DNA of 64,000 bases, from positions 62,001 to 126,000 of the forward strand of contig JAIEMQ010000013.1 in assembly GCA_019752015.1 (NCBI GenBank), in the 5' to 3' direction. Source of the DNA: Cyanobacteriota bacterium (GTDB taxonomy: Bacteria; Acidobacteriota; Vicinamibacteria; Vicinamibacterales; UBA2999). The notes under the pieces are model-generated. The model worked only from the letters and a program-made list of their open reading frames with translations, was not told where the DNA came from and did not search any database. A program made the position numbers and the translations under genes. Positions 9,343 through 19,938 of the stretch are shown here, in pieces (position 1 is the stretch's first letter; each line of letters starts with the position of its first letter).

Positions 9343-9672
9343 CTATCGGTTACCGAGAATCGTTTCCAGGCCCTTGGTCATGCGGCTGAGCGCCTCGTGG
9401 GTCGCGCGGATTGCCTTGAGGCCCGACGGCGTGACGGAGTAGTAGCGGCGGGCCTTGCCGCCGCGCTCCTCGGTGGGATCGCCCATGCGCGACTTGAGGC
9501 AGCCCTTGGCCTCGAGGCGATCGAGGCCGGTGTACAGCGCGCCGCGCGCCACGGGACGGCTGGTGCGCTGCTCGATCAGCTCTCTGATCGGTACGGCATA
9601 GGCATCCTCATCGAGGTGGAGGATGGCCAAAAGGACCGCGTATTCGAATTCGCCGAGGTAGATGGGTGCCAT
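9343..9672 (-). CDS. PadR-family transcriptional repressor
   Basis: A 109-residue winged-helix protein of the PadR family (single domain, subfamily-2 length). The N-terminus LGEFEYAVLLAILHLDEDAYAVPIRELIEQRT leads into a recognition helix region SRPVARGALYTGLDRLEAKG, and the wing RKARRYYSVTPSGLKAI-type strand is clear (seen as GGKARRYYSVTPSG). In Acidobacteriota such regulators usually sit directly upstream of an ADOP permease and repress the pair. The paired palindromes within 40 bases of its start codon are the probable operator. Confidence 0.93.
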   Translation of the reverse strand: MAPIYLGEFEYAVLLAILHLDEDAYAVPIRELIEQRTSRPVARGALYTGLDRLEAKGCLKSRMGDPTEERGGKARRYYSVTPSGLKAIRATHEALSRMTKGLETILGNR

Positions 9673-9714
9673 GACTGCATTGCAGGCTAAACCAATGCCT
9701 GCATTGCAGTCAAA
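9673..9714 (-). promoter_or_regulatory. Candidate padR operator/promoter: two CTGCATTGCAG palindromes
   Basis: Two identical 11-bp palindromes (CTGCA-T-TGCAG) lie at 9675-9685 and 9699-9709. Their flanks (GA...GC and GC...TC) make the whole block a larger dyad. On the minus strand TTGACT (9714-9709) overlaps the distal palindrome and could be a -35 element, with a weak -10 candidate about 17 bases downstream, between the palindromes. The start codon of padR is at 9672, so a bound repressor would occlude the promoter. Autoregulation is inferred from position and symmetry. Confidence 0.65.
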
Positions 9715-9728
9715 TACGGGCGGGCCAG

Positions 9729-9778
9729 GTCAAAAGTTCAACAGATCAAAAGATCAACAGATCAAAAGATCAACAGAT
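9729..9778. repeat. Tandem 16-bp repeat (CAACAGATCAAAAGAT)
   Basis: Two full copies (9739-9754 and 9755-9770) are flanked by partial copies, so GATCAA/GATCAAAA alternate about every 8 bases. The block lies between the ftsH stop codon and the padR operator. It is clearly AT-richer than its surroundings. No function is evident. Confidence 0.85.
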
Positions 9779-11621
9779 TTAGAGATTGACCGCCCGCGGC
9801 GCGTTCATCATGGCGCGCAATTCGTCGCCTTCCATCACTTCCTTTTCGAGCAGGAAGCGGGTGACCCGCTCGAGGATGTCGCGCCGATCGCGCAGGATGC
9901 GGCGGGCCTCGTTGTGGGCGGCGGCGACGATCAATTTCACTTCCTCGTCGATCAGCCGCGCCGTCTCTTCGGAGTAGAGCCCGCGTTCGGCGGGCATGCC
10001 GAGATCGAGGAAGCGGCCGCGGCGGCTGTGGTCATAGTTCACCGTGCCGAGCTTCTCGCTCATGCCCCATTCGGTCACCATCGATCGCGCCACATCGGTG
10101 ACGCGCTGCAGATCGTTCTGCGCGCCGGTGGAGATCTCGCCGACCGCGATCTCCTCGGCGGCACGGCCGCCGAGCAGGATGGCCATCTGGTTGTTGAGAT
10201 CGCCCTTTTGCATCAGGTAGCGATCTTCCAGCGGCAGTTGCATCGTGTAGCCGAGCGCGCCGAAGCCGCGCGCGACGATCGAAATCTTGTGGACCGGATC
10301 CATGTTGGGCAGTACGCTCGCCACGATGGCGTGGCCGGCCTCGTGATACGCCACGATCTCGCGCTCACGCGTGCTCATCACACGTTTCTTCTCGAGGCCC
10401 GCGATCAGCCGATCGATCGCCTCGTCAAAGTCCTTCATCACCACCGTCTGGCCGTCACGCCGCGCCGCCAGCAGCGCCGCCTCGTTGACGAGGTTCGCCA
10501 GGTCGGCGCCGGCAAAGCCGGCCGTCCGTGCGGCGACCTTGCGCAGGTCGACGGTGGGATCGAGCTTGACGTTGCGGACGTGAATCTTCAGCACTTCCTC
10601 GCGGCCCTTGACGTCGGGCTTGTCCACGAGGACCTGGCGATCGAAACGGCCCGGGCGCATCAACGCCGGATCGAGGACTTCAGGACGATTGGTGGCGGCC
10701 ATGATGATGATCGCCTTGCGCGCGTCGAAGCCGTCCATCTCCGCCAGCAGCTGATTGAGCGTCTGCTCGCGCTCCTCGTGGCTGCCCATCGGGCTTTGCA
10801 CGCGTGCCTTGCCGAGCGCATCCAGCTCGTCGATGAACACGATGCACGGCGCCTTCGCTTCGGCCTGCGCAAACAGATCGCGCACGCGCGCCGCGCCCAC
10901 GCCGACGAACATCTCGACGAACTCGGAGCCGCTCAGGCTGAAGAACGGCACCTTGGCCTCACCGGCGACCGCCCGCGCCAGCAGGGTCTTACCGGTGCCC
11001 GGAGGTCCGACGAGCAGCACGCCCTTCGGGATCTTGCCGCCGAGATTCGTGAACTTGCGGGGCGTCTTCAGGAATTCCACGATCTCGCGCAGCTCCTGCG
11101 CGGCCTCGTCCACACCGGCAACGTCCTGGAACGTCGTCTTGACGTCGTCTTCGGCGTAGATCTTGGCCTTGCTGCGCGCGAACGACATGACGCCGCCTTC
11201 CGCGCCGCCGATCCGGCGGGCGAAGAACGACCAGAGCGCGATGATCACGACGAAGGGCAGCAGCCAGCCGATCACCTCCGGCAGCCAGCGGCTGACCAGC
11301 TCGCCCGAGTACTTCACGCCGGCCTGATCGAGCTCCTCGATCAATTTCGGATCCTCGATGCGCGTCGTCGTGAACGCGGTCGCGCCGTTGTCGGCCTTCT
11401 TCAGCGTGCCGCGAATGACCGTGTCCCCGACCTGGACCTCGGCGACCTGGCCGCCGCGCACCATGCCCTTGAACTCGCTGTACGAGATCGTGCGGCCCGC
11501 CGGCGCCAGGAAATACGCCTGGCCAATGGCCAGCAGCGCCAGCGCCCCGAGCACCCACCACAGCGCGGTGGGCTTCGTAGACGGTTGACGCCGCTCCTTG
11601 CCGCCGGGCGGGAGCGATGGA

Positions 11622-11629
<8 letters not shown>
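9779..11629 (-). CDS. ftsH: ATP-dependent zinc metalloprotease FtsH
   Basis: A 616-residue membrane protease of normal FtsH length. An N-terminal segment with two membrane helices ([20 protein letters not shown] and [18 protein letters not shown]) flanks a small periplasmic domain. The AAA+ module has Walker A GPPGTGKT, Walker [13 protein letters not shown] and the second region of homology [20 protein letters not shown]. The M41 protease motif HEAGH is present and the zinc-ligand Asp segment follows. FtsH degrades misfolded membrane proteins and short-lived regulators. Its ATG lies 8 bases inside the 3' end of clpB, so here ftsH is the last gene of the HspR heat-shock operon. Confidence 0.97.
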
Positions 11630-14168
<2,539 letters not shown>

Positions 14169-14173
14169 CGCTT

Positions 14174-15178
14174 TTAACTTTTAATTTTTAATTTTTCATT
14201 CAGCGCTTCGTAGTGCTTCCGTTCGTCATCCGACAACTGTTTCGGAATATCGACTTCGACATTCGCGTACAGATCGCCGCGGTCGTCGGCCTTGCCGACC
14301 TGCGGCAACCCGTGCCCGCGCAGCCGGAATTTCTGGCCGCTCTGCGTGCCGGCCGGAATCTTCAAGCGCAGCGTCTTCGCCTCCGGCGTCGTCACATCCA
14401 CTTCGCCGCCGAGCACCGCCACCGGCACGGGCACTCGTGCGCGGGTGTAGACGTCTCGGCCTTTCACATCGAACACCGGATGCGGCTTCAGCTGCACCCG
14501 CAGGTACAAATCGCCGCTCGGCGCGCTGCCCGATCCGCGCCCCCCTTCGCCGGCCACGCGCACGCGCGATCCATCCGTGACGCCGGCGGGGATGCGGACT
14601 TCCACGGTCCGCGCATGCCCGTCATGCCGCAGCTGCAATCGCTGCACGCTGCCGCGGATCGCATCTTCGAGATCGAGCTCGAAGGGATGCTCGACGTCCT
14701 GGCCCTTGCGTGCCCGCGGCCTGGCGCGGCCGCCGCGCGCGCCGGTCGATTCCTCCGCGCCGCCCATGCCGCCGAAAAACGTCTTGAAGAAGTCGGAGAA
14801 AGGGCTGTCGGCGCCGCCGCCGCCAAACATCTCCGCCATTTCTTCCTCGGTCATCGTGCGGAAACCGCCGCCGCCTCCGCCGGTGCTCCACTGGCCGCCG
14901 CCGAACGGCCAGCCGCCGCCGTGCGGATTCGCTCCCGGCGGCACGTTCTCGTAGGCGCGCCAGTTCGCGCCGAGCTCGTCGTACTTCTTCCGCTTCTGCG
15001 GATCGCTCAGCACCTCGTTGGCTTCGTTCACTTCCTTGAACTTCGCCTCGGCGCCCTTGTCGCCCGGGTTGACGTCGGGGTGGTACTTGCGCGCCAGCTT
15101 GCGGAAGGCCTGCTTGATCTCCTTGTCCGTGGCGGTCTTCGAGACGCCGAGCGTGGTGTAGTAGTCCTTGAAGTCCAC
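14174..15178 (-). CDS. CbpA-type DnaJ co-chaperone
   Basis: A 334-residue J-protein. I start it at the GTG at 15178, not at the ORF-track start (15598), because the J domain begins directly after this codon ([20 protein letters not shown]) and the upstream extension is only a shadow of the hspR gene. The start overlaps the hspR stop as TAGTG, so translation is coupled. The HPD motif is intact ([12 protein letters not shown]). A Gly-rich linker containing [16 protein letters not shown] follows, and then two DnaJ C-terminal beta domains. The cysteine-rich zinc finger of classical DnaJ is missing, which makes it the CbpA class. It stimulates DnaK ATPase activity. Confidence 0.93.
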   Translation of the reverse strand: MDFKDYYTTLGVSKTATDKEIKQAFRKLARKYHPDVNPGDKGAEAKFKEVNEANEVLSDPQKRKKYDELGANWRAYENVPPGANPHGGGWPFGGGQWSTGGGGGGFRTMTEEEMAEMFGGGGADSPFSDFFKTFFGGMGGAEESTGARGGRARPRARKGQDVEHPFELDLEDAIRGSVQRLQLRHDGHARTVEVRIPAGVTDGSRVRVAGEGGRGSGSAPSGDLYLRVQLKPHPVFDVKGRDVYTRARVPVPVAVLGGEVDVTTPEAKTLRLKIPAGTQSGQKFRLRGHGLPQVGKADDRGDLYANVEVDIPKQLSDDERKHYEALNEKLKIKS

Positions 15179-15582
15179 TATCGCGTCCGCCCTGAGCGAG
15201 GATCGCTTATGCGATCCGAGTCGAATGGGCCGCCTCCGTGATCGAGCCCCAGCAATTCGACGAGCTGATCGATTTCCCGGACCAGCTTGCGGCGATTGGC
15301 GTCGCGCTGCAGGGCCGACGCCTGCATCAAGGGCCGGATGCGCTGCATCGCTTCCGCCACCGACAACAACTGCTGCACGCCTGCAAGATTGACTCCCGAC
15401 TCGTCCACGAGCCGCTTGATGAAGCGCAGCCGCTCGATCTCGTCCTGAGAGTAGAGGCGCATGCTGCCGACGGTCCGTGCCGGACGCACCAGCCCGAGCC
15501 GCTCGTACTTGCGGAGCGTCTGGGGATGCATGTCGAGCATGCGAGCCGCGTCGGAGATGAAGATCAGCGCTACCGTTGACAC
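15178..15582 (-). CDS. hspR: MerR-family heat-shock repressor HspR
   Basis: A 134-residue MerR-family regulator. The helix-turn-helix reads [26 protein letters not shown] with the HspR-type wing [13 protein letters not shown], then a helical C-terminus. HspR represses chaperone operons together with DnaK as co-repressor. The gene heads hspR-cbpA-clpB-ftsH. The GTG start at 15582 begins only 6 bases after a good -10 hexamer (TATACT), so the mRNA is probably leaderless. Acidobacterial HspR is little studied; the family call is secure and the autoregulation is inferred. Confidence 0.92.
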   Translation of the reverse strand: MSTVALIFISDAARMLDMHPQTLRKYERLGLVRPARTVGSMRLYSQDEIERLRFIKRLVDESGVNLAGVQQLLSVAEAMQRIRPLMQASALQRDANRRKLVREIDQLVELLGLDHGGGPFDSDRISDPRSGRTR

Positions 15583-15588
15583 GATCTG

Positions 15589-15617
15589 AGTATATCAATT
15601 GATACGAGTCGTATCAA
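15589..15617 (-). promoter_or_regulatory. hspR operon promoter overlapping a perfect 19-bp palindrome
   Basis: On the minus strand TTGATA (15617-15612), a 17-base spacer and TATACT (15594-15589) form a near-consensus sigma70 promoter. Superimposed on it is the perfect palindrome TTGATACGA-G-TCGTATCAA (plus strand 15599-15617) and a second palindrome TATCAATTGATA (15593-15604), giving three TTGATA half-sites. The arrangement fits an HspR operator that blocks RNA polymerase. It differs from the classic HAIR sequence CTTGAGT-N7-ACTCAAG. The terC stop codon is only 4 bases away. Confidence 0.8.
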
Positions 15618-15620
15618 CTC

Positions 15621-16466
15621 TCAGATCCTGGCGAGCAGCTGTTCGAGCGGCCAGAGGATCACGCCGACGACCTGCGTGATGGCGCGCATGACGGGAATCG
15701 ACAACTTCACGATCGGCTTCACCAGCCGGCGGACGGTCGCGTCGGCTTCGTAGAAGAGCGCCACCATGATGATGACGAGGATGCCGGCGAACTTCGCGTA
15801 GGCCGGCAGGTGCAGCGGCGAGCCCATGACGAGGTGATAAACCTCTTCGGTGATCAACAGGATGCCGACGTAGCCGATCAATACGAAGGCAGTCGGCTCG
15901 AGGATCGGATATTTCTTGAGCAGGTTCACCGCGTGCGGAGCAATTTGCTGCAGCGCGAGAATCGCGATCAGCACGCCCGCGTAAATCGGCCACATCACCG
16001 GATCGCCCGACGGCGTCTTCGGCGCCAGGCCGACGGCGGCGATCACGTTGTCGATGCTGAGGCTCAGATCCATCAAGCCGATCTGGATGAGCACCACGCG
16101 CATTTGCCGCGGTGCCGATCCCGTGCGCGGGGATTGATTATTGGTCTCGTCCTCGTCGAGCAGGACCTCGCCAACGTCGTGAGCGTGGCCCCTGGTGAGA
16201 TGCGACGACATCAGCCAGATCAGGTAGCCCGCGCCAAGCCAGCGCACCCACGTATTCGTGGCCAGCCATCCCGCGACAAACAACGCGAGCACGCGGAAGA
16301 AGTAGGCGAGGAACAGGCCGATGCGGATGGCCTTGCGCTGCTGTGGGACCGGTAACTCGGTGGCGAGTGCCGCGATGCCGAGCACGTTGTCGACCGACAG
16401 CAAACCTTCCAGGACGACGAGCGCGGCAATGACGGAGAGGCCGGCGAGCAAATCCGCTGAAGACAT
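15621..16466 (-). CDS. TerC-family integral membrane protein
   Basis: A 281-residue TerC-family protein with about seven to eight membrane segments and the two repeated signatures GLLSVDNVLG near the start and DLSLSIDNVIAAVG in the middle, whose acidic residues are thought to bind metal. Between them lies a soluble, acidic loop (HDVGEVLLDEDETNN). Members such as Alx and MeeF export manganese and support metalation of secreted proteins; others are tellurite-resistance associated. I start at ATG 16466 because TACGAT, a -10-like hexamer, ends 9 bases upstream. The upstream region is too short to hold a manganese riboswitch. Confidence 0.92.
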   Translation of the reverse strand: MSSADLLAGLSVIAALVVLEGLLSVDNVLGIAALATELPVPQQRKAIRIGLFLAYFFRVLALFVAGWLATNTWVRWLGAGYLIWLMSSHLTRGHAHDVGEVLLDEDETNNQSPRTGSAPRQMRVVLIQIGLMDLSLSIDNVIAAVGLAPKTPSGDPVMWPIYAGVLIAILALQQIAPHAVNLLKKYPILEPTAFVLIGYVGILLITEEVYHLVMGSPLHLPAYAKFAGILVIIMVALFYEADATVRRLVKPIVKLSIPVMRAITQVVGVILWPLEQLLARI

Positions 16467-16527
16467 CAAACGACTATCGTATCGCGGCGGCCGGAAGAAG
16501 AGAGGCGAGGGGTGTCGCCTGGGCTGG

Positions 16528-16767
16528 TTAAACCTTGCTGCGGGCGGCCATGACAGCCTTCACGAGATCGTCGGGGATGGCCCCGATTTCATCGCTCATT
16601 TCATCGCAGGCAATCTTGCCGGCGCGGATGGTGACTTCGTACTGCACGAGGTACTCGTGACAGTTCTTGCACTTGCTCAAGTGGAATTCGAAGTGCGTGC
16701 GGCTCTCCAGCGGGAGCTCCTGGTTCACGTAGTCCGCAAGGAATTCCGCCAGTTCCCGGCATTTCAT
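16528..16767 (-). CDS. Soluble zinc anti-sigma factor (zf-HC2)
   Basis: A 79-residue protein with the anti-sigma zinc motif H-x3-C-x2-C (FHLSKCKNCHEYL) and an upstream Cys in CRELAEFL, typical of ZAS-domain anti-sigma factors. No membrane segment is present, so it should act in the cytosol, possibly as a redox-sensitive switch as in RsrA/ChrR relatives. Its start overlaps the sigma factor's stop (ATGA), which strongly supports a sigma/anti-sigma pair. Confidence 0.9.
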   Translation of the reverse strand: MKCRELAEFLADYVNQELPLESRTHFEFHLSKCKNCHEYLVQYEVTIRAGKIACDEMSDEIGAIPDDLVKAVMAARSKV

Positions 16768-17369
16768 GACGCCGCGCTCCTGAAGTGGGGGGCCAGCAAC
16801 GTCCGCAGCGCCTGGCGCGCGCGGTGCAGCCGAATCTTCGTAGCGTTGACGGACAACCCTAGCACTTTTGAAGTTTCCTCGGTATCCAGACCTTCGATGT
16901 CGCGCAGGACGAGAACGGTACGGTACCCCTCGGGCAGCGCATCAATTTGCTTGCGCACCAGTTCGCGGTTTTCCGCCCGCTCCATAAGCTTGTCGACGGG
17001 CTCATCCCAGCTCTTGAAGCGCTCTTCGTGGTGGCCGTCGTCGAGGAACGAGGGCAGCAGCGTCTCGATCGATTGCTCCGGCTTGCGCTTTCGGGTGCGC
17101 AGCTTCATCAATGCCGCGTTGACGACAATGCGGTGCAGCCAGGTGGAGAGCTTGGCGTTGCCTTCGAATCGATCGAGGCTCTTGAACGCGTTCAGGAAAG
17201 CGTCCTGCACGACGTCGCGCGCGTCTTCCTCGGTTCCGACAATGCGGCGCGCGACTGCCAGCAGGCGGCCGCCGTACGCACGGACGACCTGCTCGAATGC
17301 CGCCTCGTCTCCGGCGCGAAGCTGGGCAACAAGCGTTGCCTCATCATCTACGGGTGTCGCGCTGGCCAT
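16764..17369 (-). CDS. ECF-type RNA polymerase sigma factor
   Basis: A 201-residue group-4 sigma factor. Region 2 is visible as AFEQVVRAYGGRLLAVARRIVGTEEDARDVVQDAFLNAF, with the DVVQDAF core-binding motif, and region 4 as LPEGYRTVLVLRDIEGLDTEETSKVLGLSVNATKIRLHRARQALR. A roughly 35-residue charged linker (KRKPEQSIETLLPS...) separates them. It is cotranscribed with the zinc anti-sigma factor. The upstream region does not show an obvious ECF -35/-10 (GGAACTT...TC) pair, so autoregulation cannot be read from sequence. Confidence 0.95.
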   Translation of the reverse strand: MASATPVDDEATLVAQLRAGDEAAFEQVVRAYGGRLLAVARRIVGTEEDARDVVQDAFLNAFKSLDRFEGNAKLSTWLHRIVVNAALMKLRTRKRKPEQSIETLLPSFLDDGHHEERFKSWDEPVDKLMERAENRELVRKQIDALPEGYRTVLVLRDIEGLDTEETSKVLGLSVNATKIRLHRARQALRTLLAPHFRSAAS

Positions 17370-17503
17370 CGATCGAGGGTATCACACGGAAGTTCTTGCG
17401 CAGAACGCACTTAGAACGGCTGTGGCAAGTTTGTTGCAATTCGTGGGATGACGGCCCCGTCCCCCCGGCAGGCCTGCTGATCAATGGAATCGGATTGACC
17501 AAA

Positions 17504-17947
17504 ATGCTTGCCGACAATCACATGGCTGACGCCAACACGACGACCGCCGCGGCGGTGAAGACGACACCGAAGCACTTCAAGATTCTCATCGTCGACGACA
17601 ATCACGACTCCGCGCTGAGCATGGCGATGATGTTGTCGATCATGGGCCATGACACGCGCACCGCGCACGACGGCGAATCCGCCGTCGACACGGCGGAGAG
17701 TTTCCTCCCTGAAGTGATCCTGCTGGACATCGGACTGCCGAAGCTCAATGGCTACGAAGTCGCGCAGCGCATTCGGGAGAAGCCATGGGGCACGGCGATG
17801 TTCCTGATTGCCGTCACTGGCTGGGGTCAGGAGGAAGACCGGCAGCGATCATCCGAAGTGGGATTGAACGTGCACATGGTCAAGCCGGTCGAACCGGCCG
17901 CGCTCGAAAAGCTTCTGGCAGGGCTGCCGCTGACGGAGCGGCAGTAA
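17504..17947 (+). CDS. Single-domain response regulator
   Basis: A receiver-only protein of about 147 residues. The ORF-track start at 17297 runs into the sigma-factor gene's first codons, so I take ATG 17504 (MLADNH...); ATG 17522 is the alternative. Receiver landmarks are present: acidic pair in ILIVDDN, phospho-acceptor Asp in VILLDIGLPKLNG, Thr in IAVTGWG, and Lys in HMVKPVEP. There is no output domain and no adjacent kinase, so its partner is unknown. The IGLP motif and GWGQEEDR sequence match the family often attached to hybrid kinases. Confidence 0.85.
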   Translation: MLADNHMADANTTTAAAVKTTPKHFKILIVDDNHDSALSMAMMLSIMGHDTRTAHDGESAVDTAESFLPEVILLDIGLPKLNGYEVAQRIREKPWGTAMFLIAVTGWGQEEDRQRSSEVGLNVHMVKPVEPAALEKLLAGLPLTERQ

Positions 17948-18011
17948 CGAGCGCGCCGAAACCGAGCCAAAGTACGTAAAATGCTGACCTGTCATAGGCA
18001 GGCGGCTACCC

Positions 18012-19253
18012 ATGCGTACACACATTCGATTGCAAGTTCCCGCGCTGATTCTCGCAGTTACGCTCGCGCTGACGTCGCTGCACGGCGCCCCAACCATCCC
18101 GCGGGCAACGCCCGAAGCTGCCGGAATGTCGACGGAGCGATTGCAGCAGGCGACTGCCATCCTGCGGCAATACGTCGCCGATCGGAAAATTTCCGGCGCG
18201 GTCGCCGCCGTGGCGCGGCGCGGCAAGTTGATCTATCTCGAGCCGGTCGGCCTCCAGAGCTTCGACTCGAAGGCGCCGATGACCGAACGGTCCCTGTTCC
18301 GCATCTATTCGATGACGAAGGCCGTCACCGCGGTCGCGGTGATGATGCTCGTCGAGGAAAACCGGATCCAGTTGACCGATCCGGCCGCGAAGTATCTGCC
18401 CGAGTTCAAGAGCGTCATGGTGCAGGAGGGCGGCACCGGCGCGTCACGCCGCCCCTCACGTGACATCACGATCCAGGATCTCCTGCTGCATACATCGGGA
18501 TTGAGCCATCGCACGTCCGAGCTGTATCGCCGTCTGCAAGTTCGATCACGATCGATCGCGTTGCCTCAGTTCGTCGTCAACATCACGAAGGCGCCGCTGC
18601 TCGAGGATCCGGGCACGCGGTTCCGTTACAGCGAAGCGACGACCGTTCTCGGCCGGGTCGTCGAGGTCGTGTCGAAACAAAGCTTCGATGCGTTCGTGAC
18701 AACGCGCATCCTGCAGCCGCTGGGCATGAGCGATAGCGCGTTCTGGGTCGACGCCTCGGCGCGGCCGCGGCTGACGACCGTGTATCAGCGCGGACAGGAC
18801 GGCGTGCTGGCGCCTTTTGAGATCGAAGAGGTCCCGTTTACCGAGAAGCCCGCGCTGCTCGAGGGCGCCGTCGGCCTGGTATCCACGGCCGAGGATTTTG
18901 TGCGCTTCAGCCAGATGCTCCTGAACATGGGCGAGCTCGGTGGCGTTCGATTGCTGAAGCCCGACACCGTAGCCGCAATGACTGTAAACGCGTTGCCGCC
19001 GGCGATCTTGAAGGACAAGGGCGGCAACGTCGGCTGGGGCCTCGCGAACGTCGATGTGGTCGTCGCCGAAGGCTCACGCGGCTACCTCACCGCGATTGGC
19101 GAGTACGGGTGGGATGGTTCAGCGGGCACGTTCTTTTCCGTTGATCCATCGAAAGAGCTGGTCGTGACGCTGATGACGCAGAACCTGCCCGCGAATCCCG
19201 AGCAGCTGCGTCAACGCTTCAAGGCCGCGGTGCTCGCCGCAATCGTCAACTGA
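18012..19253 (+). CDS. Secreted serine hydrolase, beta-lactamase/EstB superfamily
   Basis: A 413-residue protein with a Sec signal peptide (VPALILAVTLALTSLHGAP). The catalytic S-x-x-K is SMTK in FRIYSMTKAVTAVAV. LLLHTSGLSH is the usual follow-up motif, the second-motif tyrosine lies in FRYSEATTVLGRVVEVVS, and GWDGSAGTFFSVDP occupies the third-motif region. This pattern is that of the class C-like esterases/D,D-peptidases (EstB group), not true AmpC. The likely reaction is hydrolysis of an ester or peptide in the periplasm; the substrate cannot be predicted. It is a single gene with its own upstream region. Confidence 0.9.
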   Translation: MRTHIRLQVPALILAVTLALTSLHGAPTIPRATPEAAGMSTERLQQATAILRQYVADRKISGAVAAVARRGKLIYLEPVGLQSFDSKAPMTERSLFRIYSMTKAVTAVAVMMLVEENRIQLTDPAAKYLPEFKSVMVQEGGTGASRRPSRDITIQDLLLHTSGLSHRTSELYRRLQVRSRSIALPQFVVNITKAPLLEDPGTRFRYSEATTVLGRVVEVVSKQSFDAFVTTRILQPLGMSDSAFWVDASARPRLTTVYQRGQDGVLAPFEIEEVPFTEKPALLEGAVGLVSTAEDFVRFSQMLLNMGELGGVRLLKPDTVAAMTVNALPPAILKDKGGNVGWGLANVDVVVAEGSRGYLTAIGEYGWDGSAGTFFSVDPSKELVVTLMTQNLPANPEQLRQRFKAAVLAAIVN

Positions 19254-19293
19254 CGTTCCAAACATCCAATACATCGGTCATCCCGCTCGTAGA

Positions 19294-19910
19294 GTGGCGG
19301 GTTGCCTCGGCCATCCCGATCCATCCATCCGCGATCGCCTGGCCTTTGAAACGTTGTCGAAGATGATGCGCGCCGGCGAGCTGGAACCGGCGACGCTCGG
19401 CCGGCTCCGGCGGAACGCGCCGAGATGGTTGATGCCCCCGCCGGCGTTTCTCTCGGGAATCACCAACTACTACGCGTGCGGCGACATCCGCGGTTACGTG
19501 CAGGCGTCGCGCATGGCGCCGACTTCGCGCTGCAGCTGGCGCTCAACCCGGCGGTGACGAACGCGCAACTCGATCAGCTGTTGCCGGCGATCGCAACCCA
19601 GGTCGCGCCGCGGGACACGAGCGTGGCGTATTGGGCGGGTGAGCCCGATCGACTCGCGCGCGCGGTCGTGTTCATCGCGCAACGCAACCGGCACTCGGAC
19701 GCTGAATGGAAGACGTGGTTCGAGAAAGTCATGAATCCCGCGCCTCTCAAGAGCTGGGATGCGGCGTTCTCGTCAGAGGCGGGGATCAAGAAACACCACA
19801 ACGTTCGCGCCTTTCTCCTGAGCGTGTTTGCCACCGCGATGACCACAGATGACCCCGGCGTGAAACAACTCGTGTCGCCGGTGCGCGAATCCCTCAAATT
19901 TGTGCCGTAA
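19294..19910 (+). pseudogene. DUF2785 family protein, frameshifted and possibly 5' truncated
   Basis: The first part (frame of 19294) reads LGHPDPSIRDRLAFETLSKMM and continues to GDIRGYVQ. The homologous continuation AHGADFALQLALNP...YWAGEPDRLARAVVFIA is in another frame (ORF 19425-19910). The order matches DUF2785 proteins, where an RG-containing segment is followed by a G-x-x-H-A-x-AHGAD-like motif. The switch occurs between about 19495 and 19515 and needs one missing base. The N-terminus also seems about 20 residues short. Function of the family is unknown. It could be a decayed gene or carry a sequencing error. Confidence 0.65.
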
Positions 19911-19938
19911 TTCGTACAGGTACGGTCCTTGCTCATAC

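Noticed and set aside
9729-9778. Short CRISPR array
   Set aside because: The repeat is a contiguous tandem repeat without spacers, and there are no cas genes.
15179-15598. N-terminal extension of the DnaJ ORF to 474 residues
   Set aside because: It lies entirely over hspR in another frame; the J domain starts at the GTG 15178, which is coupled to the hspR stop.
16467-16527. Manganese (yybP-ykoY) riboswitch upstream of terC
   Set aside because: Only about 60 bases separate terC from the anti-sigma stop and a -10 element lies 9 bases before the terC ATG; there is no room for the aptamer.
17370-17503. ECF-type promoter in front of the sigma factor gene
   Set aside because: AACTT and TCTAA strings occur on the minus strand but are only 11 bases apart, too close for an ECF promoter.
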